Assembly (NCBI RefSeq): GCF_000013645.1
Contig: NC_007951.1
Location: 4,030,001-4,094,000, forward strand
DNA length: 64,000 nt
DNA from: Paraburkholderia xenovorans LB400
GTDB lineage: Bacteria; Pseudomonadota; Gammaproteobacteria; Burkholderiales; Burkholderiaceae
Reading direction: 5' to 3'
Shown: positions 1-8,628 of the stretch, one piece after another
Layout of the letters: each line of letters starts with the position of its first letter
How positions within the stretch are numbered: position 1 is the first letter of the stretch
Notes under the pieces: generated by a model
Told to the model about the DNA's origin: nothing
The model's database searches: none
Seen by the model: the letters and a program-made list of their open reading frames with translations, nothing else
Program-made: the position numbers and the translations under genes

Positions 1-1959
1 ATCCTGCCCTGCGTGAACGTTCAACGCGCGCAAGCCGCCGAGCAGCACTGTCATCTCAGGAGCCGTCAGCGTCAGCAATTGCGCCTTGTCGATCAGCAAG
101 GCCTCCGCCGGAGCGCGATACTTGCCCTTGAGGTAGTTCCGGAAGCCATCGGCAAGCGGTTCGAGCGCCGCGACGGATTGCACGTCGGTCTGCTCCTGCG
201 AGGCATCCATGCGGCCCGGCGAGAACGGCACGCTCACCTGCTGGCCAGCGCTCTTTGCCGCCTGCTCGATAGCGGCGGCGCCACCCAGCACGATCAGGTC
301 GGCCAGCGAAATCTTCTTGCCACCGGACTGCACGCCGTTGAACTCGCTCTGAATGCCTTCGAGAACCTTCAGCACCTTCGCCAGTTGCTCAGGCTGATTG
401 ACCGGCCAGTCTTTCTGCGGCGCGAGGCGAATGCGCGCACCGTTGGCGCCGCCGCGCTTGTCCGAGCCGCGGAAAGTGGATGCCGAAGCCCACGCCGTGG
501 ACACCAGCTGCGAGACCGACAGCCCCGACGCCAGAATCTTCTGCTTGAGCGAGGCGATGTCCTGCTCGTTCACCAGCGGATGGTCGAGCGCCGGAATCGG
601 GTCCTGCCAGTTCAGTTCTTCGGCGGGGACTTCCGGACCGAGATAGCGGGCGCGCGGCCCCATGTCGCGGTGGGTCAGCTTGAACCAGGCGCGGGCGAAG
701 GCATCGGCGAGCTGGTCCGGGTTCTCCAGAAAACGCCGCGAAATCTTCTCGTAGACGGGATCGAAGCGCAGCGAGAGGTCGGTGGTGAGCATGGTCGGCC
801 GCAGCTTCTTCGAGGGGTCGTGAGCGTGCGGGATCGTTTCGCCGGCGTCCCTGGCGACCCACTGATGCGCGCCGGCAGGACTTTTGGTCAGCTCCCATTC
901 GTACTTGAACAGGTTTTCGAAGAAGCCGTTGCCCCACTTCGTCGGCGTGGTGGTCCAGGTGACTTCCAGACCGCTCGTGATCGTGTCGGCGCCCTTGCCG
1001 GTGCCGAAGCTGTTCTTCCAGCCCAGCCCCTGGTTCTCGAGATCGGCCGCCTCGGGTTCAGGGCCGACGTTGTCCGCAGGACCCGCGCCGTGCGTCTTGC
1101 CGAAGGTATGGCCACCGGCGATCAGCGCGACGGTCTCTTCGTCGTTCATGGCCATGCGAGCGAAGGTTTCGCGAATGTCGTGCGCCGCGGCGAGCGGGTC
1201 CGGATTGCCGTCGGGGCCTTCCGGGTTGACATAGATGAGGCCCATCTGCACGGCGCCCAGCGGATTTTCCAGGTTTCGCCCGCTGTTGTCGCGGCTCACC
1301 TCTTCGCCGTGTTTTTCTTCGTCGGCGACGATCACGCCGCCGTCGTCGTTATCGCCGGCCGCGCCCTTGCCGTAACGGACGTCGCCGCCCAGCCAGGTCT
1401 TCTCGTTGCCCCAATAGACGTCCAGATCCGGCTCCCATGTGTCCTCGCGACCGCCCGCGAAACCGAAGGTCTTGAAGCCCATCGTCTCGAGCGCGACGTT
1501 GCCCGTGAGAATCAGCAGGTCGGCCCAGGAAATCTTCTGGCCGTACTTTTGCTTGATCGGCCAGAGCAGGCGCCGAGCCTTGTCTAGGCTGACGTTGTCC
1601 GGCCAGCTGTTGAGCGGCGCGAACCGTTGCTGACCGCGCCCCGCGCCGCCGCGGCCGTCGCCGATGCGATAAGTGCCGGCGCTGTGCCAGGCCATGCGGA
1701 TGAACAGCGGGCCATAGTGGCCGAAGTCCGCGGGCCACCAGTCTTGTGAGTCGGTCATCAGAGCGGCCAGGTCTTTCTTCACTGCCGCCAGATCGAGGCT
1801 CCTGAACGCTTCAGCGTAATTGAAGCCGCCATCCAGCGGGTTGGACTTGCCGGAGTGCTGGCTGAGCAGATCCAGCCGCAACTGCTTCGGCCACCAGTCG
1901 CGGTTCGTGGTGCCGCCGCCGGCGGCATGGTTGAACGGGCACTTTGCTTCGCTTGACAT
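1..1959 (-). CDS. katG: Catalase-peroxidase KatG (C-terminus cut by window edge)
   Basis: Bifunctional haem catalase-peroxidase that removes hydrogen peroxide. The frame is open from the ATG at 1959, preceded by GGAGGT, to the window start, giving 653 codons, so roughly 75 residues of the usual ~730 are missing. The distal site reads RMAWHSAGTYR, with Trp91 and His92. Tyr243 (GLIYVNPEGP) and the Met in FARMAMNDEE are in place for the Met-Tyr-Trp adduct, and GGHTFGKTHG carries the proximal His. The loop before Tyr243 is about 25 residues longer than in many KatGs (Gly/Asp-rich, then ADEEKHGEEVSRDNSGR), a form I associate with a second KatG type in Burkholderia. No oxyR is adjacent. Confidence 0.96.
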   Translation of the reverse strand, partial: MSSEAKCPFNHAAGGGTTNRDWWPKQLRLDLLSQHSGKSNPLDGGFNYAEAFRSLDLAAVKKDLAALMTDSQDWWPADFGHYGPLFIRMAWHSAGTYRIGDGRGGAGRGQQRFAPLNSWPDNVSLDKARRLLWPIKQKYGQKISWADLLILTGNVALETMGFKTFGFAGGREDTWEPDLDVYWGNEKTWLGGDVRYGKGAAGDNDDGGVIVADEEKHGEEVSRDNSGRNLENPLGAVQMGLIYVNPEGPDGNPDPLAAAHDIRETFARMAMNDEETVALIAGGHTFGKTHGAGPADNVGPEPEAADLENQGLGWKNSFGTGKGADTITSGLEVTWTTTPTKWGNGFFENLFKYEWELTKSPAGAHQWVARDAGETIPHAHDPSKKLRPTMLTTDLSLRFDPVYEKISRRFLENPDQLADAFARAWFKLTHRDMGPRARYLGPEVPAEELNWQDPIPALDHPLVNEQDIASLKQKILASGLSVSQLVSTAWASASTFRGSDKRGGANGARIRLAPQKDWPVNQPEQLAKVLKVLEGIQSEFNGVQSGGKKISLADLIVLGGAAAIEQAAKSAGQQVSVPFSPGRMDASQEQTDVQSVAALEPLADGFRNYLKGKYRAPAEALLIDKAQLLTLTAPEMTVLLGGLRALNVHAGQD

Positions 1960-2443
1960 GCGATACCTCCTTGGGGAGACGTACACCTGGATGTTCCACT
2001 GTGGCGTCAGACTTCCGGACGCGGCGACAATCCGGCGCCGGGGGTCTGCCTGAAAACCTCACGCGCACGCTTTCTGGTGTGCCGCTGTCGATCACCCGAT
2101 CGCGCATAATCGTGCTGCGACGCGGGATATTCATGGCGGGAATTGGACGAGAATGGCTCACCTTTTCAGACCTGCCGAGATTCGAAATATAGGTGAGAGT
2201 TTCTCGCAACAGAAAGCGGTTCTTGCAATGCTATTGATAGGTCGTGACTATAACTTGGTCGTTGGAAAACCGCTTGCTCGATGCCAGGAAAGCACCGTTG
2301 TGAGCGAGGCGAAGAGTGGGTAAAGTTCGGCAATCACGTACGCCCTTCGCGAGAGATTGCAGATAGCCAGCTGCATGGATTTAAGCAAGGGAATTGGCTC
2401 AGGCAATTCGCTTAGGTATCCGATGGTTTTTCGACGCGCACGC
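1960..2443. other. Intergenic region upstream of katG
   Basis: No convincing gene is seen in these 484 bases: the short open frames lack family resemblance and good ribosome sites. The stretch is more AT-rich than the neighbouring genes from about 2160 to 2440 and should hold the katG promoter. It contains one OxyR-like half operator, listed separately. Confidence 0.6.
2237..2251. promoter_or_regulatory. Possible OxyR-type half operator upstream of katG
   Basis: The sequence shows ATAG, seven bases, then CTAT, the arrangement of one OxyR dimer half of the classical ATAG-N7-CTAT-N7-ATAG-N7-CTAT site. The second half is not recognisable, and the site lies 278 bases before the katG start, which is far. 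Control of katG by OxyR is common in proteobacteria. That this site does so here is only a guess. Confidence 0.25.
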
Positions 2444-2827
2444 TCATGCAAAGCCCTCGTCGCCAGTCGACCGGCCGAACAGCGAGAAATGCTTCGATGG
2501 TTTATGCGGTACGTCTTCACCGATGACACCGAACTCGACTGGAAAACGCATGTAGAAAACGTGCACGTTTTCGGCGCGCACCAGATCGAGAAGCTGCTCC
2601 GCCTCCGTTTCCGTCACGGCAAGAATGATCTGCACCGGCTGATCGTCGAGTTTGAGCATGCGGGCCGCGTGACGCGCACCAGCGTGGCCGACGCCTTCCG
2701 CGCAATTGATCACGGTCGCGCCGCTGATCCCGAGCCGGCGGACTTCATGCAGCAGCCATTCGCACACGGTTTGATGGCCGTGCTTCCTGTTCTGCTCTGT
2801 ATAGAACGTCAGTTGATAGCCGTTCAT
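2444..2827 (-). CDS. DUF190 family protein (first of a tandem pair)
   Basis: A 127-residue protein of the DUF190 family (PF02641), small cytosolic alpha/beta proteins with a PII-like fold. Recognised by the N-terminal MNGYQLTFYTEQN, the segment GISGATVINCAEGVG and the C-terminal VFYMRFPVEFGVIG. The ATG at 2827 is chosen over a GTG eleven codons upstream because CGGCGGAG lies at the right distance. A paralogue follows at 2941-3279 in the same direction, 113 bases away. DUF190 genes often sit beside crcB fluoride channels in other bacteria, but no crcB is nearby. Biochemical role unknown. Confidence 0.85.
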   Translation of the reverse strand: MNGYQLTFYTEQNRKHGHQTVCEWLLHEVRRLGISGATVINCAEGVGHAGARHAARMLKLDDQPVQIILAVTETEAEQLLDLVRAENVHVFYMRFPVEFGVIGEDVPHKPSKHFSLFGRSTGDEGFA

Positions 2828-2940
2828 CGTATATCTCCGCCGCCCGACGCCGGGCCGCACCCCATCGCCTGATTCATTCTAGCCCATGCCCCGCGGGAAA
2901 GACGGCCGCGCGTAGCATCCTGACACCGGCGCAGCCCACG

Positions 2941-3279
2941 CTACTCGCCGCCCTCTTCCGCGCCTGCGCCAAGCACTTCGTATTCGACAGGACAGCGCGT
3001 ATAGAAGAGCTTAACGCCGCCGTGCCGGAGCGTATCGAGCAGCGCGTCGATGCGTTCATCTTCCGCCGCCACCGTGACGACGACGGGCTGGTCGACCAGT
3101 TCAAAAAAACGCGCCGCGTGGTACTTGCCATGCGCATCGATGCTTTCGCTTACCTCGATCACCGTGGCGCCCTCGATGCCGGCTTCCTTCGTCTTCTCCA
3201 GAATCCATTCGACGACGGTCATGTGACTCTTGCGGTGACTCTGATTGGCTGCAAACAACGTCAATTGACTGCCTTTCAT
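2941..3279 (-). CDS. DUF190 family protein (second of a tandem pair)
   Basis: A 112-residue DUF190 protein. It starts MKGSQLTLFAANQSH and contains AGIEGATVIEVSESID and VKLFYTRCPVEYEVLGAG, matching the neighbouring 2444-2827 product segment by segment, so the two are an old tandem duplication. The ATG at 3279 has GGAG seven bases upstream; longer frames to 3411 lack this. It is transcribed first and its paralogue second, probably as one unit. The function of the family is not established, and a nucleotide- or ion-sensing role by analogy with PII is only an inference. Confidence 0.85.
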   Translation of the reverse strand: MKGSQLTLFAANQSHRKSHMTVVEWILEKTKEAGIEGATVIEVSESIDAHGKYHAARFFELVDQPVVVTVAAEDERIDALLDTLRHGGVKLFYTRCPVEYEVLGAGAEEGGE

Positions 3280-3411
3280 GAGGAACTCCGATTGGTCCAT
3301 GAAGAATGCGGGAGGCGTCTGCACGCAGCGCGCCGGGCCTGCCAGGCAGACACATACTACCCCCCTGGCAAAACGCTCGCCCGACTGTTGCACGATGCGA
3401 AAGGCGGGCAC

Positions 3412-3436
3412 AAAAAAGCCCTCGCGCGGAGGGCTT
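3412..3436 (-). terminator. Intrinsic terminator of sodB
   Basis: The bottom strand forms a GCCCTC/GAGGGC hairpin with a GCGC loop region followed by six T residues. It lies 67 bases past the sodB stop codon. In the other direction it would have only a weak tail (CTTTC). Confidence 0.8.
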
Positions 3437-3503
3437 TCATACAGGCTACGGCTTGCAAAAGTTTATTGCGGGAGACCGCGTTCGCCTTTGCGCAACCGCA
3501 AAC

Positions 3504-4082
3504 TCACGCGAAATTCTTCGACGCGAATTCCCAGTTGACGATGTTCCAGTACGCTTCGACGAACTTCGGACGCGCATTGCGGTAATCGATGTAGTAAGCG
3601 TGTTCCCAGACGTCGATGGTCAGCAGCGCTTTCGCGTCGGTGGTCAGCGGCGTGGCGGCGTTGCTCGTCGACACGAGGTCGAGCGAACCGTCGGGCTTCT
3701 TCACCAGCCATGCCCAACCCGAGCCGAACGTGCCGACTGCGGTCTTGGCGAATTCTTCCTTGAACTTGTCGAACGAACCCCACCTGGCGTTGATCGCGTC
3801 GGCGAGCGCGCCGCTCGGAGCACCACCACCTTGCGGCGACAGGCTGTTCCAGAAGAACGTGTGATTCCACACTTGAGCCGCGTTGTTGAATACGCCGCCC
3901 GATGCCTTCTTGACGATTTCCTCGAGCGACAGATTCTCGAACTCCGTGCCCTTGATCAGATTGTTCAGGTTGGTCACATAGGTCTGGTGATGCTTGCCGT
4001 AGTGAAACTCGAGCGTCTCTTCCGACATGTGCGGAACGAGTGCGTTTTTCGCGAACGGCAGCGGTGGGAGCGTATGTTCCAT
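3504..4082 (-). CDS. sodB: Iron superoxide dismutase
   Basis: Converts superoxide to hydrogen peroxide and oxygen in the cytosol. At 192 residues it has the usual FeSOD length. Metal ligands are visible as His27 (EFHYGKHHQ), His74 (AAQVWNHTFFW), Asp157 and His161 (DVWEHAYYIDYRN). The pattern FNNAAQVWNHTF favours iron over manganese. The ATG at 4082 has AAGGAAAG before it. It has its own promoter and terminator, so it is probably monocistronic, although xseA lies upstream in the same direction. Confidence 0.97.
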   Translation of the reverse strand: MEHTLPPLPFAKNALVPHMSEETLEFHYGKHHQTYVTNLNNLIKGTEFENLSLEEIVKKASGGVFNNAAQVWNHTFFWNSLSPQGGGAPSGALADAINARWGSFDKFKEEFAKTAVGTFGSGWAWLVKKPDGSLDLVSTSNAATPLTTDAKALLTIDVWEHAYYIDYRNARPKFVEAYWNIVNWEFASKNFA

Positions 4083-4144
4083 GGTGCTTTCCTTCTCAGT
4101 ATCTGTTGTGGGGGGAGTCTGCGGATAACGCTATAGAGCACTCG

Positions 4145-4173
4145 ATTGTAGGCGACTTGGAATAACCCCGCAA
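4145..4173 (-). promoter_or_regulatory. Sigma70-type promoter of sodB
   Basis: On the bottom strand TTGCGG and TACAAT are separated by exactly 17 bases, about 63 bases before the sodB ATG. No clear Fur box was found next to it. Confidence 0.55.
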
Positions 4174-4300
4174 ACCAACGGACTTTATGTCCGGCATTGG
4201 CGAACAGGCTGCGCGCATAGCGTAATTAATGCATTCGCACACCGTGTGCCAAGGCGCTGCAAACGTCAAAAGTACTGGCGCCCACGCCGTCGGCGAAGTG

Positions 4301-5680
4301 TCAGAATCCGTCGGTCAGACGCGGCTGCACATCCGCGAGCGCGATGTCCGCGGCACCTTCCGCGAGATGCACCGTGAGGCGCCGCCCCGGCTTCAACGAC
4401 GACGGTGCACGCACCGCGCGCCCGCTCTGCGCATCGAGCACCGCCGCATAGCCACGCTCCAGCGTGCGCTGCGGGCTCAGCACTTCGAGACGCGCGGCAA
4501 GCGTGTCGATGCGCGCGGTCTGACGTTCATGCTGCCGTAACAAAGCCGTGTCCAGACGCCCTGCGAGATTGCCGAGCTTCGCCCGGTGCCCGGCGAGATC
4601 AGGGCGCCAGCGTTGCCAGCGCATCTGTAGCAGCGAAAACCGCGCTCTTGCATCACGCACCGGGCGCGTGCCCCCCGACGCGAGCCGCACACTCAGTTGC
4701 TGCAAATGAGTGCGTTGCCGCGCGAGACGCTCGGCTGGCGACACCAGCCTGCGCGCGAGCCAGTCGAGTTGCTGCGCACGCCGCTCCATCATGCGGCCGA
4801 AACCGCGTGCGAGTGTCGCGTGGCGGTGGTCGAGCTCGCGCAACAGCAGCACGCGCTGCGGACTCACCAGTTCGGCCGCGCCGGTCGGCGTCGGCGCGCG
4901 CACGTCGGCGGCAAAATCGGCGATCGTGAAATCGGTTTCGTGACCCACGCCGCTCACCACCGGAATGGCGCTTTCCGCAATCGCGCGCGCCAGCACTTCT
5001 TCGTTGAACGCCCACAGGTCTTCGATCGAGCCGCCGCCGCGGCAGACGATCAGCACGTCGACTTCGCGCCTTGCGTTGGCGGCATCGACCATCGCGGCGA
5101 GCTTCCCGCTCACGCCCGCGCCCTGCACCGGCGCCGGATAGACGATCACCGGAATGTGCGGCGCGCGGCGCGACAGCGTGGTCAGGACATCGCGCAATGC
5201 CGCGGCCTGCAACGACGTCACAATGCCGATCGCTCGCGGATGCGACGGCAGCGGCCGTTTTCGTTCGGCGGCAAAGAGACCCTCGGCTTCGAGCTGCGCT
5301 TTCAGCCGCAGGAACGCTTCATAGAGACGCCCCTGACCGGTGCGCCGCACCGCTTCCACATTCAGTTGCAGCTCGCCACGCGGCTCGTACATCGTCACCA
5401 GTGCGCGCACTTCAATGCGATCGCCTTCGCGCGGCGTGAATTCGGCGTATTGCGCCCGCCCGCGGAACATCACGCAGCGCATCTGCGCCTGCGCGTCCTT
5501 GATCGAGAAATACCAGTGGCCGCTCGCGGCGCGCGTGAAGTTCGATACTTCGCCGGCAACCCAGACGAGCGGAAACGAGCGTTCGAGCATCGTGCCGATT
5601 GCGCGATTGAGCGCCGAAACGGGAACGACGACTTCGCCGCCGGGCGCGGCCGACGAGAAAAATGGGCTTTCGGGATTCAT
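4301..5680 (-). CDS. xseA: Exodeoxyribonuclease VII large subunit
   Basis: Catalytic and DNA-binding large subunit of ExoVII, which degrades single-stranded DNA in repair. The 459 residues begin with an OB-fold (about residues 20-110, LVWVAGEVSNF ... GHWYFSIKD). The conserved core follows (RAIGIVTSLQAAALRDVLTTLSRR, then ILIVCRGGGSIEDLWAFNEE and VVSGVGHETDFTIADFAADVRAPTPT). The C-terminal half is Arg/Leu-rich and coiled-coil-like. No strong ribosome site precedes the ATG at 5680, so the start is less sure than the gene. No xseB lies in the window. Confidence 0.96.
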   Translation of the reverse strand: MNPESPFFSSAAPGGEVVVPVSALNRAIGTMLERSFPLVWVAGEVSNFTRAASGHWYFSIKDAQAQMRCVMFRGRAQYAEFTPREGDRIEVRALVTMYEPRGELQLNVEAVRRTGQGRLYEAFLRLKAQLEAEGLFAAERKRPLPSHPRAIGIVTSLQAAALRDVLTTLSRRAPHIPVIVYPAPVQGAGVSGKLAAMVDAANARREVDVLIVCRGGGSIEDLWAFNEEVLARAIAESAIPVVSGVGHETDFTIADFAADVRAPTPTGAAELVSPQRVLLLRELDHRHATLARGFGRMMERRAQQLDWLARRLVSPAERLARQRTHLQQLSVRLASGGTRPVRDARARFSLLQMRWQRWRPDLAGHRAKLGNLAGRLDTALLRQHERQTARIDTLAARLEVLSPQRTLERGYAAVLDAQSGRAVRAPSSLKPGRRLTVHLAEGAADIALADVQPRLTDGF

Positions 5681-6247
5681 GCGAGGAATATGTGTGGCTG
5701 GCCGGACAGACGATAGACCGAGCGGCCATTGGCGTCCAGCACGACGCGCGAATTGTTAAAAGTGTCCACATGGCGGGGCCAGCCGGACGAAACCCGCCAG
5801 ATGGCCCGCGCGGCCGCATGAATCCGAAGCATGTCTTTGATTTATATGGAGTTTATATCTCACTAAAGAGAATGATTGCCGATACCGGGCGCGCGGACCG
5901 GCCTTCTCCGCCCGTCCGATGGCAGGTTCTCCACAAAGTTATCCACAGGCCGTGGGCAACGCCGCTAGTGCCGTTCCGGCGCGCGACACGCGGTTCGCGA
6001 CTTGCCGGGCGGGACGCACGCGCGCTAGAGTGGCGGGCTCGACGGCATGCCGGATGGTGCGTAGCGCCTGGCATCGCGGCACCTGCGCACGCGCGCCCGG
6101 TGCGGCACCTGTTTCATCTTTCGCCTCATTTTCGACAGTCCGGAGAACCGCGTTGATGCTTGCCCCGCGTATTGCGCCTAGCGCCTTCATGCCGCCGTCC
6201 CGGCGCTTTCCGGCGGGCGGCGCGCCGCTTGCCCGAGCAATCTGCCC
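5681..6247. other. Intergenic region between xseA and lpxK
   Basis: These 567 bases hold no gene I can support. The open frames here have no recognisable product. In several Burkholderiaceae I recall an exbB-exbD-type pair at this place before lpxK, and nothing resembling either is present. The region has an AT-rich patch (about 5836-5872) and two DnaA-box-like sites, listed separately. It should also carry the divergent xseA and lpxK promoters. Confidence 0.6.
5927..5947 (+). promoter_or_regulatory. Pair of DnaA-box-like sequences
   Basis: TTATCCACA at 5939-5947 fits the DnaA box consensus TTATNCACA exactly. TTCTCCACA at 5927-5935 differs at one base. They are in the same orientation, 12 bases apart, about one helical turn. 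An AT-rich stretch lies roughly 55-90 bases upstream. Two boxes are not an origin, and DnaA binding is an inference from sequence only. Confidence 0.4.
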
Positions 6248-7264
6248 ATGAGCGAAATCAGCAACCGTCTCGAAGCGCGCCTTGCGCGAGAATGGCAACA
6301 GCGCGGCCCGCTTGCATGGGCGCTGACACCGTTCGCGTGCGTGTTCGGCGCGATCGCCGCCGCGCGGCGCGCCGCCTTTTCGTTCGGCTGGTTGAAGTCG
6401 GTGCGCGTCGGCGTGCCGGTGGTGGTGGTCGGCAATGTGACCGTCGGCGGCACGGGCAAAACGCCGACCGTGATCGCGCTGGTCGAAGCGTTACGTGTCG
6501 CGGGCTTCAATCCCGGCGTGGTGTCGCGCGGCTACGGCGCGCGCGTGACGACGCCGACGCAGATCACGCCCGCGTCGGCGGCGAGTGTGGGCGGCGACGA
6601 GCCGCTGCTGATCTCACGACGCACCGGCGCGCCGGTCTGGGTCTGCCCGGATCGCGTGGCCGCCGCGCAGGCGCTGTGCGCCGCGCATCGCGAGGTCGAC
6701 GTGATCGTCAGCGACGACGGCTTGCAGCACTACCGGCTCCAGCGCGACGTCGAACTGGTCGTGTTCGATCACCGGCTCGGCGGCAACGGTTTTCTGCTGC
6801 CCGCCGGACCGCTGCGCGAGCCGCTGTCGCGCCGCCGCGACGCCACGCTCATCAACGATCCTTACGCGCGCACGCTGCCCGCGTGGCCGAACACCTTCGC
6901 GCTGCAACTCGCGCCCGGCGACGCGTGGCATCTGGACAATCCCGCGTTGCGCCGTCCGCTCGCGCAGTTCAGCGGCGATCGCGTGCTGGCCGCTGCCGGC
7001 ATCGGCGCGCCCGAGCGCTTTTTCGCCACGCTGCGCGCCGCCGGCCTGACGCCGGCCACCCGCGCGCTGCCGGATCATTACGCGTTCGAGCGCAATCCGT
7101 TTACCGACGTGGACGCCGACACCATCCTGATAACAGAAAAGGATGCGGTAAAATTAGGGTCCTGGCACGACGCGCGCATCTGGGTAGTCCCGGTTGAAGC
7201 CGCGCTCGATCATCGCCTCATTGCATTAGTTGTGGAGAAAGTCCGTGGACGCTCGCCTGCTTGA
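6248..7264 (+). CDS. lpxK: Tetraacyldisaccharide 4'-kinase
   Basis: Phosphorylates the 4' position of the lipid A disaccharide precursor at the inner face of the cytoplasmic membrane. The 338-residue protein has an N-terminal hydrophobic segment (about residues 22-45), then the Walker A motif VGGTGKT (66-72). LpxK signatures include DEPLLI, VSDDGLQHYRLQRDVE, NGFLLPAGPLREP and LITEKDAVK. It begins the lpxK-Trm112-kdsB cluster; its end overlaps the next gene by 20 bases, which suggests translational coupling. Confidence 0.97.
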   Translation: MSEISNRLEARLAREWQQRGPLAWALTPFACVFGAIAAARRAAFSFGWLKSVRVGVPVVVVGNVTVGGTGKTPTVIALVEALRVAGFNPGVVSRGYGARVTTPTQITPASAASVGGDEPLLISRRTGAPVWVCPDRVAAAQALCAAHREVDVIVSDDGLQHYRLQRDVELVVFDHRLGGNGFLLPAGPLREPLSRRRDATLINDPYARTLPAWPNTFALQLAPGDAWHLDNPALRRPLAQFSGDRVLAAAGIGAPERFFATLRAAGLTPATRALPDHYAFERNPFTDVDADTILITEKDAVKLGSWHDARIWVVPVEAALDHRLIALVVEKVRGRSPA

Positions 7265-7448
7265 AATTCTCGTCTGCCCGATCTGCAAGGGCCCGCTCAG
7301 CTACGACCGCGCCGCGCAGGAACTGATCTGCAACGCGGACAAGCTTGCCTATCCGATCCGCGACGGCATTCCCGTCATGCTCGTCGACGAGGCGCGGCAA
7401 ACCGTGGAAGGCACGCCGGTCGATCTGAATCCGGGCTCCGTTGCTTAG
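7245..7448 (+). CDS. Trm112-like zinc-ribbon protein (YcaR family)
   Basis: A 67-residue Trm112/YcaR-type protein. It begins VDARLLEILVCPICKGPL, has Cys11 and Cys14, then LICNADKLAYPIRDGIPVML, the family hallmark. The GTG at 7245 is chosen because GGAG lies seven bases upstream; a GTG at 7230 would overlap this site. It overlaps the end of lpxK and precedes kdsB, the common gene order. The role of the bacterial protein is not settled; eukaryotic Trm112 stabilises methyltransferases. Confidence 0.92.
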   Translation: MDARLLEILVCPICKGPLSYDRAAQELICNADKLAYPIRDGIPVMLVDEARQTVEGTPVDLNPGSVA

Positions 7449-7615
7449 GTCCGGCTCGCTCGCACGGGCGGCCGTCCTGCGCGGTGTCCCGCGCGTTGCG
7501 ATCCGCCCGCGCCGTCTTTCCGGTCCGCCGCTATCACGGCTGTCGTATGCGCGGCCGCCTTCCTCCGGTTTCATCGCCGCCCGCCTTTCCGCCCGTCTTT
7601 GCGCCTGTCTTGCCG

Positions 7616-8416
7616 ATGACCCACGCCAACACCACCACTCCCCCGTTCATCGCCGTCGTGCCGGCTCGCCTCGCGTCGACGCGTCTGCCCAACAAGCCGC
7701 TCGCCGACATCGGCGGCAAGCCGATGGTGGTGCGGGTCGCCGAACGCGCGCGCGAATCGGGCGCGCAGCAGGTGCTGGTCGCCTCGGACGCGCAAGCGGT
7801 ACTCGACGCCGCCCGCGCTCACGGCTTCGAAGCCGTGTTGACGCGCGCGGACCATCCGTCCGGCACGGACCGTCTCGCGGAAGTCGCGGCGCAATTCGGC
7901 TGGAGCGACGACACGATCGTGGTCAACGTGCAGGGCGACGAGCCGCTGATCGATCCGGCGCTCGTGTGCGGCGTCGCATCGCACCTCGCGGCGAGCGGCG
8001 GTTGCGCGATCGCCACCGCCGCCCATCCGATCACCGACCCCGCCGAGATTTTCAATCCGAACGTCGTCAAGGTCGTGCTCGACGCGCGCGGCGTGGCGCT
8101 GTACTTCTCGCGCGCGCCGATACCGTGGGCACGCGACGCTTATCAACCGCACTGGCCCAATGTCGCAGCAATGCCCACGCCTCCCGCACCCGCGGTGGTC
8201 CATCGGCATATCGGCCTGTACGCGTATCGCGCGCAATTCCTGCGCACTTACCCAAGTCTCGCGATCTCGCCGATCGAACAGGTCGAAGCGCTCGAACAAC
8301 TGCGCGCAATGTGGCACGGCGAACGGATCGCGGTACTCGTCACCCACGACGTGCCGCTGCCCGGCGTCGACACGCCCGCCGATCTCGCGCGCGTGCAGGC
8401 TTTATTCGGGTCTTGA
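7616..8416 (+). CDS. kdsB: CMP-Kdo synthetase
   Basis: 3-deoxy-manno-octulosonate cytidylyltransferase, which activates Kdo with CTP for lipopolysaccharide core synthesis. The 266-residue protein shows FIAVVPARLASTRLPNKPL near the N-terminus, IVVNVQGDEPLI, and IEQVEALEQLR near the C-terminus, all family signatures. The frame stays open upstream to 7484, but that part is low-complexity Arg/Pro and the ATG at 7616 gives the normal length. No good ribosome site is visible, so the start is probable rather than certain. Confidence 0.94.
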   Translation: MTHANTTTPPFIAVVPARLASTRLPNKPLADIGGKPMVVRVAERARESGAQQVLVASDAQAVLDAARAHGFEAVLTRADHPSGTDRLAEVAAQFGWSDDTIVVNVQGDEPLIDPALVCGVASHLAASGGCAIATAAHPITDPAEIFNPNVVKVVLDARGVALYFSRAPIPWARDAYQPHWPNVAAMPTPPAPAVVHRHIGLYAYRAQFLRTYPSLAISPIEQVEALEQLRAMWHGERIAVLVTHDVPLPGVDTPADLARVQALFGS

Positions 8417-8628
8417 GCGGAAAAACCCGTGGCATAATCGGACGGTTGTGCGCGCCTCCCGAGACAAACGAAAGTCAGGGTTTGCCCCGGTCGCGCCGTT
8501 GCGGTCCTGCAGCGCCGTCTGGTGACGTGCAGCGCGAGACTCGTACCGGCAGCCGACGCGGAGCCTTCGACGCATCGTGGGACGGCTGCTGCGCCACCAA
8601 AGAATTCACATAGATCTGGAGATATCAC

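Noticed and set aside
5853..6298. Overlapping small open frames between xseA and lpxK as the missing exbB/exbD genes
   Set aside because: They lack hydrophobic segments and are Arg/Ala/Pro-rich, unlike ExbB or ExbD.
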